Shown piece after piece: positions 23,501 to 32,048 of a stretch of DNA of 64,000 bases. Source of the stretch: Asterias rubens (taxonomy: Eukaryota > Echinodermata > Asteroidea > Forcipulatida > Asteriidae). Position 1 is the stretch's first letter, and each line of letters begins with the position of its first letter. The stretch covers positions 29,072,673 to 29,136,672 of the forward strand of contig NC_047062.1 in NCBI RefSeq assembly GCF_902459465.1, given 5' to 3'. The translations under genes were made by a program, and so were the position numbers. Below the pieces are notes generated by a model. The model had not been told where the DNA came from and searched no databases. It saw nothing but the letters and a program-made list of their open reading frames with translations.

Positions 23501-26500
23501 CATTGTTTACCAAACACAACTTTTCCTGTTTGCTTTTTCCATATGTATATTTCCTTCTGTTTATATCTTGCCACAGTACCAAGTACATGGGTGGACACAG
23601 TGACATTGTTGCAGGTTCTATGAGCACCAAGGATGAAGAGATTCTATATGGGATCAAAGCGTTTCAAGGACAAACAGGAAGCTGTCTGGTATGTAGTCAA
23701 AGATAATAATAATAATAATAATTTGGGGGGCTAATCATTCTTACTCGCAGCTAAGAGCTGAATTGCGAAGGATGCGGCTACAGCGTGTTCGAGAAGCAGG
23801 CATGCAAGGGCGCCTTTGGCTGCCAGCCACATCAACCCATTATGACCACGGAGCACAGCCAAGATCGAAAGTGTTTGATTTTTCCAGAGGGAGGAAAACC
23901 GGATGGTCTGGAAAACCCTTGTGGCACAGCAGAGAACCAACGCATAACTCAACTCACATATGGCCCCGGCTGGGAATCGAACCGAGGTCACCTTGGTGAG
24001 AGGCGAGCGCATTACGCAAACGCCAACCATGACACCCTGAAAGCCTCTCATTAAAGTGTAGAATTCTCACAGCTGAACACAGCAGACGCATAACTCAATT
24101 CACATATGGCCCCGGCCGGGAATCGAACCGAAGTTACCTTGGTGAGAGGCGAGCGCATTACGCACACGCCAAGGTCACCTTGGTGAGAGGCGAGCGCATT
24201 ACGCACACGCCAACCATGACACCCTGAAAGCCTCTCATTCAAGTGTAGAATTCTCACAGCTGAACAGGGCCAATATTTATGGCCCTGTTTAATTGCTTAA
24301 TTCTGCACTTACGATTCTCCACTTACGATTCTCCACTTACGATTCTCCACTTGCAGGGCAAACACAAAAATTCTGCACTAAACGTTGATTGCCTAGTAAG
24401 CCAAAATTCCCAAAGGCTGAACAAATTTTCTAAGATGAGTGAACTCATTCCTGTTTTTTCGGTTGATATGTTTGGTTGATACAAAAAACTTAAATATTTG
24501 AATTAATTAGTGACTTTGTAGGTCAGCTACGACTTGAGCAAGTTGGAGTGCCCACATTTAGTCGACCCTTGATTGACCACTGACCAGCAACGTATATCAC
24601 AGGGACGCACTCTATTGCCTTCTGCCTTTTTTCTATAGTGTCACTGGTTCTCTTCTGCGCGTTGCACATGTACTGTTTAGCGAGGAACAGGCTATCAGAA
24701 CGCTGGTTCCCAATTGTTGACCAAAGCAGTCAACACGTGGTCGACCACCCTAGGTTCGAGTCAAAATAGTGAGCCTATAGTTAACCATGGTGCACACTCG
24801 AACTTGCTCTAGGGTTTCGTTGCACATGGTTAACACATTTCTGCTATAAAATAATGAGCAAGTAAACCCATCTTGACCATGTTAGTGTTTGAATTTCCGA
24901 CAGGCAAATAATGTTTTGTGCTGAGCTGATTTTTGCACTTGAACATCTCTATGGAACTGAAATCAGAATTAGACTGTTTCCTACACCAAATAGCTAAAAC
25001 TTTAATTCAAATTCTGAACTGATTGAATTTTTATTTTATACTTTTTGCGCAGTCTCCGTTTGACGCCTTTCTGCTCCTACGTGGAATCCGCACTTTGCCC
25101 CTTCGTATGGAGAAGCACAGCCTAAACGGACTTAGACTAGCTCAGTACCTGGAACAACATCCAAAGGTGAGATAGTAGTTTCAAGTCATAACAAAAAGAA
25201 ATTCTACAAGCTTGAGACATGCATTGATGACATCAAGACATGGATGTTGGCAAACAGTCTCAAGTTAAACGACAGCAAGTCTGAATTCATCCTGTGTGGT
25301 TCTAAACAACAACTTGCCAAGTTCAATATCCCCAGCATCAGGATTGGACACTGTCACATCTATCCTTCCAATAAATGTCGCAACCTTGGTATCACCTTTG
25401 ACTCCCACATGTCCCACGTCAATCAGATAGAAGCAGTGTGAAAATCAGTCAGATTTCATCTCCGTATTCTGGGCTTCATCCGAAAATATCTCAATCGTAC
25501 CGCTACGGAACAAATAGTCCATCCATTTATTACATCTCGCTTAGATTTCTGCAATGTATAACCTCCCGCAACACCAAATAAACAAACTTCAACGCCTACA
25601 AAATGCAACTGCTCGCCTCATCACCTTAACCAGACGCTCCACCCATATCACCCCCGTCTTAAAGTCCCTCCACTGGCTTCCCATCATTGATCGCATCGCC
25701 TTCAAGATCCTCACTCTCGTTTTCCAGTCACTTCAAGGAAATTCACCGGACTACATGACAGACATCATCAGTCGACATCTACCGTCACGTAGCCTTCGTT
25801 CAAGCAGCGCCCTGCAACAGACTGTCCCCCGCACCAGTCACTCTTGGGGAGATCGGTCCTTTTCACATGCTGCTCCCAAACTCTGGAACAATCTACCCCT
25901 TGAAATTCGTCATTTTCGTTATTATTATTATTATTATTATTATTAAATCAAAATGGTTTTGTTTATCATTCGGCAAAGACTTGCGCCCGTGGCTGCCTCA
26001 TCCTCAAATTGCACACAACGCAAAGATAGAGCTTCATCGACCTCACTGAGGGCCCTGTCGTCCCAGTAAGGGCGTTGTTTCATGAGTCGTGCGATTTGGA
26101 ACATGGTGATTTTAGTTGACTTGACCTTGGTACCTTTTATTATGGTTTATATTTTATTGTGAACTTTGTGAGTGCTATTGCATGTATGAGTTAGCATTGT
26201 TTTATACAGTATTATGGTGTTCATGTATCTTTTTATCATATGGCTTTGATTTCAATTTTGCTTATTTTTACTGGAGAACTTTTTCTGAAACTTTTTCTGT
26301 GTATTTTTCTTACTGGTATTTGTACTGTTATGCGCCCTCGAACAGGCTGGTCCTTGAGAGAGCACAACATAAATTCATGTTTTTATTATTATTATGATCC
26401 ATACTGTCCTACAGATAAGCCGAGTGTTCTACCCAGGTCTACCATCACACCCCCAGCATGACGTAGCCAAGAAGCAGATGTCTTCCTTTGGTGGTATGAT

Positions 26501-28229
26501 CGTCTTTGAAGTAGCTGGAGGACTGCAGCCTGCTAAGACGCTGGTAGAAGTAAGTCGAGATTGAAACTTTACATGGTGGATGTAGAACCATAAGAGAGGT
26601 TTGCGGTAATACTCTTTTTGAGTAGTGTTTGTTCGGAAAAGGACCATGGCCAGTGGTTAACGACTCAACAATTAGTAAGCTCCCATCATTTCTCCTGAAG
26701 ATGATTAGAGCATACTAAGCGAAACACTGAGTCGTTAACCACTGGTCCTTTTCAGAACCAACCTACTCAAAAAGAGTAGTTACCGCAAACTGGTGTTACT
26801 GCAAACCTCTCTTAGGTAGAAGTAAGTCATTGAAAACAAGCTGCTCAGTATACAAATATGAAGACCAAAATGTGCATTTTTTTGTTTCTACTTCCTTTCT
26901 CTGGTGGAAATATGTTGTCAACGTACAGTGAGTTGCAAAAAACAAAGTGAGGTTCCTTTTATATTTGTCGTAAATAGTCATGAGAGTTGCATTTGGTTCA
27001 CCAAGCAGGTATTCACGACTATTTTTTTGGTTGTAGTGGTGGCACGATTAACTGAGTAGCTAATAAACAGTAGTCGTGACTCGACTAAGCAATCAATAGT
27101 CAGGACTTCACTACTAGTCGTACTAGTCGCCCAGGCTTACACCTCGTATTATTTTGAGGGGTGGTATTATGTTTCTATTTGATTGTAATTTCTCCGGTCC
27201 ACAGTCGTTGAAACTCATCACCCTGGCTGTGTCACTGGGTTCTACAGAGAGCTTGATTGAGCATCCAGCCACTATGACCCACGGCCCGTTACTCATGACT
27301 CCAGAAGACAGACAGAAAGGGGGTATCTCTGATGGGCTTGTACGACTCAGGTAACTTCTAGTCTTAATTCAAGGACCACTTTGTGGCCACCACCTCCATG
27401 ACCTGTTCTCATTCCCTTCCTCCTGCCCTCAACACCCACCCCTCACACAAACACTTGGGTTGGGGAGGATGGATTATTCAGACAGTCGGTGAAATAAGGA
27501 AAATTAATTTGAAAGCAGGGCTACCAACTCTCCCTGAATCTACAGAAAGTTCCCTGAAAACAATCTTTCAATGTTCTAATGGACAAATTTGATTATGGAA
27601 ACGTTTTCCCTCAATATGTTGATTGTAATTCTAACCTGACTGCAGGCCCATGAATTTCAAAATTAAAATGGCCTTGCCCTCTCCAAGATGACCTTTCCAG
27701 ACCTGTGACTGTTGTACAAAATCCATACAGTTATATATAAGAACTAGAGGGTGCACGAGTGATGCTTCGTGCACAGACACGACGGGACCGCAAGATGACA
27801 AGCGCGTCATTCTGCACTCGCGTTGAATATGAAATACACGTTTGAGGTTTTTTTATTGAACGCTCATGCGATGCTGTTTGTTCAACTTACAAAATGGCCG
27901 CACAAACACACGCTGTGAGATGCCAGTTTTGTCAACTTAGAAAATGGCCGCCTGCGCACATGCCGGAGCGCGTATATAGGCTAGTGCGCCCTCTAGTTCT
28001 TATATATAACTCTATGACAAAATCTCACTGACTGCAAGTGTTCACAGCTCTGATTGAAATTGTACCCTTTTAATGATGTGTTATACACACTGTGTACTCT
28101 GTTCTTTCTGCATCCTACCTGGTTAGAACTAAAATTGTTATGTTCACATTGTGGGTTTTTTTCAGTGTTGGTATTGAGAATTCAGTCGACCTCATCCGAG
28201 ATCTGGAACAAGCTCTAGCTAAAGTGTGA
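20552..28229 (+). CDS. PLP-dependent gamma-lyase, methionine gamma-lyase-like, Cys/Met metabolism family
   Basis: Eight exons join in phase: 20552-20806, 21842-22000, 22828-23135, 23577-23688, 25053-25166, 26415-26549, 27205-27350 and 28166-28229 (TGA), giving 430 residues, near the usual 400. The family (cystathionine gamma-lyase, cystathionine beta-lyase, methionine gamma-lyase) cleaves or forms C-S bonds in sulfur amino acids with pyridoxal phosphate. Seen residues: Tyr90 and Arg92 in YIYSRIGN, which bind phosphate of a neighbouring subunit; SCGMGAI; Tyr145 in DSAYSGT, which stacks on PLP; Asp218 in VVDST; the Schiff-base Lys243 in [11 protein letters not shown]; and Arg408 in GLVRLSVGIEN for the substrate carboxylate. 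Words such as [16 protein letters not shown] and [11 protein letters not shown] look more like methionine gamma-lyases than animal CTH, yet the MGL-type active-site cysteine two residues after Tyr145 is Gly, as in CTH. Substrate is therefore undecided. A poly-pyrimidine acceptor just before the ATG suggests a 5' UTR intron. Confidence 0.88.
20972..21095. mobile_element. Short inverted-repeat element in gamma-lyase intron 1
   Basis: CAATTGTTGCACGCTGTGGC and AGGGTCCATGGTTT face AAACCCATGGACCCTGTCAC and AGCGTGCAACAATTG, arms of about 35 bp with two or three mismatches and about 55 bases between them. Confidence 0.85.
21420..21790. mobile_element. Family R inverted-repeat element, best copy
   Basis: GGTTTGCGGTAACACCATAT and GTGTATCTACTTGCCAGGT on the left face ACCTGGCAAGTAGATACACA and CATTGTGTTACCGCAAACC on the right. 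Interior words are AGTTCT pairs and CTACTGCCGCGGAGTAG. It lies in intron 1 of the gamma-lyase gene; related copies lie at 7340-7650 and 38890-39190. Confidence 0.8.
23200..23300 (+). repeat. Decayed tRNA-Leu-like SINE head
   Basis: GCGGCTAAGAGCACCTAACT and CAAACTCTGGTGTTTCTGAT, then AGCAGAGTGTAGCTTCGAAT, follow the order of the tRNA-Leu-like SINE heads at 41800 and 58470 but with many changes. It lies in gamma-lyase intron 3. Confidence 0.45.
23740..24265 (-). repeat. SINE-derived block with internal duplications
   Basis: Minus-strand B-box-like GGTTCGATTCCC and the phrase TATGTGAGTTGAGTTATGCG, GGTTTTCCTCCCTCTGG are typical of a tRNA-derived SINE. About 140 bases (GCATAACTCAACTCACATAT to CTCACAGCTGAAC) are repeated from 24070, and within the second copy a 42-base piece (GGTCACCTTGGTGAGAGGCG) is duplicated again. 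Confidence 0.7.
24296..24356. repeat. Short tandem repeat, unit TTACGATTCTCCAC
   Basis: The 14-base unit is repeated about four times with the first and last units altered (TTCTGCACTTACGATTC at the left, CTTGCAGGG at the right). It lies directly right of the SINE-derived block. Confidence 0.75.
25198..25945 (+). mobile_element. 5'-truncated LINE, reverse transcriptase C-terminal part, CR1/L2-like
   Basis: Translations give [49 protein letters not shown] and [20 protein letters not shown], the thumb and C-terminal domain of non-LTR retrotransposon reverse transcriptases. A TGA at 25439 and a frame change before 25554 break it. It ends in an (ATT)n tract (25917-25945), the usual 3' tail. It sits in gamma-lyase intron 5, in sense orientation. 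Confidence 0.85.
26090..26396 (+). mobile_element. Probable LINE 3' end with (ATT)n tail
   Basis: T-rich sequence closes with ATGCGCCCTCGAACAGGC and TTTTTATTATTATTATG right before the acceptor of gamma-lyase exon 6. No protein frame remains, so the call rests on the tail type. Confidence 0.35.
26596..26813. mobile_element. Inverted-repeat element of the R-like subfamily
   Basis: AGAGGTTTGCGGTAATACTC and TTTTTGAGTAG face CTACTCAAAAAGAGTAGTTA with CCGCAAAC; inner arms GGACCATGGCCAGTGGTTAA and CGACTCA face TGAGTCGTTAACCACTGGTC. It lies in gamma-lyase intron 6. Confidence 0.8.
27730..28010. mobile_element. Terminal-inverted-repeat element with perfect ends
   Basis: GTTATATATAAGAACTAGAG plus GG faces CCTCTAGTTCTTATATATAA plus C, a perfect 21-base inverted pair, then GTGCACG / TGCGCC. 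The interior is GC-richer than its surroundings and repeats ACAAAATGGCCGC / GAAAATGGCCGCC. It lies in the last gamma-lyase intron. Confidence 0.85.
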
Positions 28230-28344
28230 ATAGAAATTAAACACAGGTAACCGTGTTTATCCAGCAAGTTATTCAAATCAAAGAGTGACAGGATTCAGTT
28301 CTAACTCCAAAGGAAATGATTCTTCTGGATCTGGATAAATATGA

Positions 28345-28520
28345 TACACATATTGACTGGCAATGAGGTAACTAGTGTACGTCTATTGCCCCCGAGGGAC
28401 TTTGAGTGACCAGAAGAGCGACCTGGGAAATAGGTCCCTATTCTGGTCACTCACAGGCCCGAGGGGGGATAGTCAGACACTAGTTATTGAATTATGCCAG
28501 TCAATATGCGTTTTATAACA
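28345..28520. mobile_element. Inverted-repeat element just past the gamma-lyase stop
   Basis: CATATTGACTGGCA, ACTAGTGTACGTCTATTGCC and CCCGAGGGACTTTGAGTGAC face GTCACTCACAGGCCCGAGGG, GGATAGTCAGACACTAGTTA and TGCCAGTCAATATGCG. The 3' UTR of the gamma-lyase may run through it. Confidence 0.75.
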
Positions 28521-28999
28521 CACCTCGGACTTAGAGATGTGAAATAAGAACAGAAATCTGGAAAAGAAAGAAAGTTTTATAGTTGCTGTTCACGGTTCAC
28601 GTCAAGAGACCAGGCACTATTTTAAAAGACTAGTGCCCGGCGGGCACTATTCCTGCAAAACACGAGCGCGCGATTACTAGACTATATTAGTTCACCCAAC
28701 GTGACCGTGTTTCAGCCAGCCAGAATTCAGAACAAGCAAGAGGTGTGTTGTAATTGCTCTTATTAGAGCAAAACGCTGTGTGGTTTTTACTTGCTAAAGG
28801 TGGGTGGTAACGGCTTCTTTAAAGGTTTTGATTGTCCGTGATGGATATGTTGTGTGGTGTTAATGTCTTCCTGCTTTTATGGCACATGAGTCTTATAATG
28901 TACCTATAAACTTATATAAATATATATTTTTTAAATAATGTTTTTTAGATCATAATTTAGTATGGTTCTTGTGATTGATTAGCTTAGTGCGCTACATAT

Positions 29000-29155
29000 T
29001 TGGCAGCACAGGCTGTATACTCCCCAGGGAGCTGAGATGGTTTAAGGAATGATTAAGGCCCAGTGACCAGGGATTATAATGTGGAAGCGCTTTGAGATGC
29101 TCTACGGGTGTATAAAGCGCTTTATATAAACCAACTTTGATTATTATTATTATTA
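29000..29155 (+). repeat. 3' part of the tRNA-Leu-type SINE
   Basis: CTGTATACTCCCCAGGGAGC, TGAGATGGTTTAAGGAATGA and TTAAGGCCCAGTGACCAGGG match, on the other strand, the body of the full copy at 58208-58558. It ends AAAGCGCTTTATATAAACCA and (ATT)n. Confidence 0.75.
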
Positions 29156-29759
29156 AAATTGCCTGTTACTTGGAATGCAGTTTGAGTAGGTCAAAATTAT
29201 GTCACAGTACAATTTGTCACACCAAATTTGTTCTCGAATTTACTTAAATGGTTACACATTTATGAATTTTAGGAACAGAAACATTAATCAATTAACTGAG
29301 TTGGGCTCAACTAACTGAAATACATATCTGTAAAGACATGTCCATGTCACACAAGGCAATTTACAGACAACCAGTTCCAGGCAATCTCCAATAAGAAAAC
29401 TATTTTCACAATTCAGGTTTTACATTATTTTTCTGGGGACAGTGAGTTACCTATAGGATAATGCATGCCATTCGTGGCAGTTTCGTATCCCACGAATGGC
29501 GCGTCCCTCAAGGGTGTTTCCTGTTGCTAACATCTACCTATGACATGCTATAGCACGCCACTATTTCGCACACTATTGTAGCAATCGCGCCATTCGTTCC
29601 AAATAATGGAGCCACAGAACAATGGCATGATGCCACAGATTAAAGTGGGAAGAATGTATCTTGTGTTTCCCGCCATTTCCCGCCTCTATTTCCCGCCTTC
29701 GTGCATCACCAAGCTAATCCGCCTCCACAGTACTTAAGCAGCATGCAGCATCAGAGTCC

Positions 29760-29880
29760 AGCTTTCTCCAGAACATATCAGAGCATACTGATCAAAACGT
29801 CGAGTTGAAACCAACGGTTCTTTTCAGAACCACCCCAACTCATTAGAGATAGTCATTACATGGTGTTACCGCAAACCTTT
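29760..29880 (+). mobile_element. Right end of an R-like inverted-repeat element
   Basis: GGTTCTTTTCAGAACCACCC, CATTACATGGTGTTACCGCA and AACC match the right parts of 26596-26813 and of the split copy at 32720-33210. The left arm is missing. Confidence 0.6.
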
Positions 29881-31209
29881 CCCATATCTTGTGTTTCTTC
29901 AGCATACAGTGCAAACGGTTGCCTCAAAGTTGCCTGATGGAAAATGGCTAAACATTTAGCTATCCATTATTATAGTGTTAAGTTCATATTTTTGTGGAAA
30001 ATATAATTCATTGAACATTGTTTGTTCTTTGATAAATATGTGTTGTTGTTTTCATATGCTGGTTTATAATTCTAATCTATTTTTATTTTGTTTTACTCAT
30101 ACTATTTTCTATAAATAAAGTAAGCCTACACTCATCAAACGATCCATGGTAGCATTGTGATGTATGACTAATTATAAATTACTTGTACATCAATGTTGAC
30201 TATATATTTTTTACATTTATATCAATATATTTTTATCACAATTTTATAACAAAGTACAAAACACACATTCCCTTCACCTCCTCTGGTGCTATTATAGCAA
30301 AGATTAATAAAAACAATTATAGAAGGTAATTTGTTGTGTCTTTGTTGTTCTCTAACCAGTGATGCACCTGGGAAAATATTTGGAGGAGGGGGATTACAAG
30401 TTTTTCTTAAACGGTTTTTGTTTCCGTGAGTTGGTTGGTATGGGGCTCTTCAAAATAAAATGCAAAATAAACTGGGGGAAAAAAAACAGGGACTTGGCAT
30501 CCTCCTTGTCTGATCTTTTTGTGACTTTATTCCATCCCATTTTTTTTCTTCACTTGTTCGATTGAACATCATTGATTGAAACGGGCCTGTAGTGTGGAGA
30601 CTCCAAAGAGTTTGGTTAAAACCATGGAGGAAAACACACCAAAAAAATTTCACAATACTGTGTGTCACTTTTATTTTGCTTAATTTCATTTCCTGCTTTC
30701 CTGCCAAGCATGGAGGATTTATGAGGGAGTTCTATATTTACTATGTATATATATTATTCCTCTGCATATGAATAAAGCCGTTTCCCACATCAATGTTTAC
30801 AAATGGGCTCAAGCAAATTTTGTTTACACACTTCACCGCCTTGAACCGCATGGATTCTAACTTTTCTAACTGCAAGGCAAGCCGGCCTTTGGATCTGCAG
30901 ATGGATATTAAAGCCCAATATGCGGCTAGATGCAGCTTGAGTTTGGTTGTGAACACAAGGGGCGTGGTTGTGCTCTGTTGTAAGTATGGTGTACATTTGC
31001 TTTTGAAATTGTAAACATGGAATAGGATGGCATTTCATTTATTATATTCAAACAAAGATGATAAATTGCCGTGGACAGTTCACATGGCATGGTTCAGTTG
31101 CCAACACAACAATCAAACTCCATCAAAGACAACAGGAACAGCCAACACATTTTTGATTTTTTTTTTGACATTTTATTGTACACACACCAATGGCAATGCC
31201 TGCAGCCTG

Positions 31210-31350
31210 TGCAGGGCCCATTTTCATAATAAATAAAGCCTGTGTAAGTAAGCATGGTGAGCGTGGACGATACGCTCAAAAACTTGCTTAGCTGAAACAC
31301 CAAAAACTTTGAATACCATACAATAACCAGTGCTAAGTAAGTTAGGTTGG
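31210..31350 (+). repeat. Family W fragment
   Basis: GGGCCCATTTTCATAATAAA, AACTTGCTTAGCTGAAACAC and ATACCATACAATAACCAGTG are degenerate family W words. Confidence 0.4.
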
Positions 31351-31471
31351 AGTTGGAGTTGGACAGGACAGGAGTCGCCGTGGTCATTTCTTGCTTGGCC
31401 AATAAATTTGCTTTGCTATGCACAATTTCCCTCCTTGCTTTAGACAGTCTGCTTCACTTAGGTTAGTGTAT

Positions 31472-31565
31472 TTAAGTCAAAGATTATAGAGCGCCGCAAG
31501 GTGCAAGATGTGGAACTCAGTTCCGCATCTTGCGCCTTGCAGCGCTCTATAATCTTTTATTTAAA
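31472..31565. repeat. Long, almost perfect hairpin
   Basis: GATTATAGAGCGCCGCAAGG and TGCAAGATGTGGAACT are followed at once by AGTTCCGCATCTTGCGCCTT and GCAGCGCTCTATAATC. The stem is about 36 bp with very few mismatches and practically no loop. Flanks TTTAAGTCAAA and TTTTATTTAAA extend the pairing. Confidence 0.9.
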
Positions 31566-31755
31566 TGTAAGTTAAAAACCCATTTGTTTACTTCACCCAT
31601 TTAATTAATTCTTCCTCTGTTTGTGTATTTGGATTTCTGGGTATTTGTTTTTAAATTTTGTCTCTGTTTTTTTTGTATTCCTTGTAATGCGCAGTAGAGT
31701 ATATTTATATAGGTCACTGACTGCGCCATATAAATGTCTGTATTGTTATTTTCTG
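31560..31755 (+). mobile_element. LINE 3'-end-like fragment
   Basis: TTAAAAACCCATTTGTTTAC followed by T-rich sequence and CTGCGCCATATAAATGTCTG TATTGTTATT is the usual form of CR1/L2-type 3' ends. No reverse-transcriptase frame is left. Confidence 0.45.
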
Positions 31756-32048
31756 TTAACTTATAAACAGCTTTTTGAAATTTGGCCCAGGTCATTTCAT
31801 GCAACCATGGGTGCGTTCTACAGTGTTTACTTCCCCCGGTCGACCCAGGTCTCCCCTAGTGCATTCAAATAATCTGATGTCATTCTCCTGGGGCTCCCGG
31901 GGTTTACCGAGGTCGGGGCCCCAGCAGCCACCTTGCCCTCCTCTTGATTGTGCCACTTAGGGCAGATGGCAAGTTTGCCTTTAAGGATTTATGTATAATG
32001 TAGTTCTTCCGTATCAAATAGGTGACGTCCAATACCATCACTATCAAC

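Larger units (their letters stand above)
28230..32048. other. Intergenic region between gamma-lyase and DHRS7-like genes
   Basis: No gene was found. It contains inverted-repeat elements (28345-28520, 31472-31565), a SINE 3' part (29000-29155), an R-like end (29760-29880), family W (31210-31350) and a LINE-like 3' end (31560-31755). CTATAAATAAAGTAAG near 30110 contains an AATAAA signal, but is far from the stop codon. Confidence 0.5.

Noticed and set aside
25244-25946. Host gene in gamma-lyase intron 5
   Set aside because: The proteins are reverse-transcriptase C-terminal parts with a stop and a frame change, ending in an (ATT)n tail, so it is a LINE fragment.
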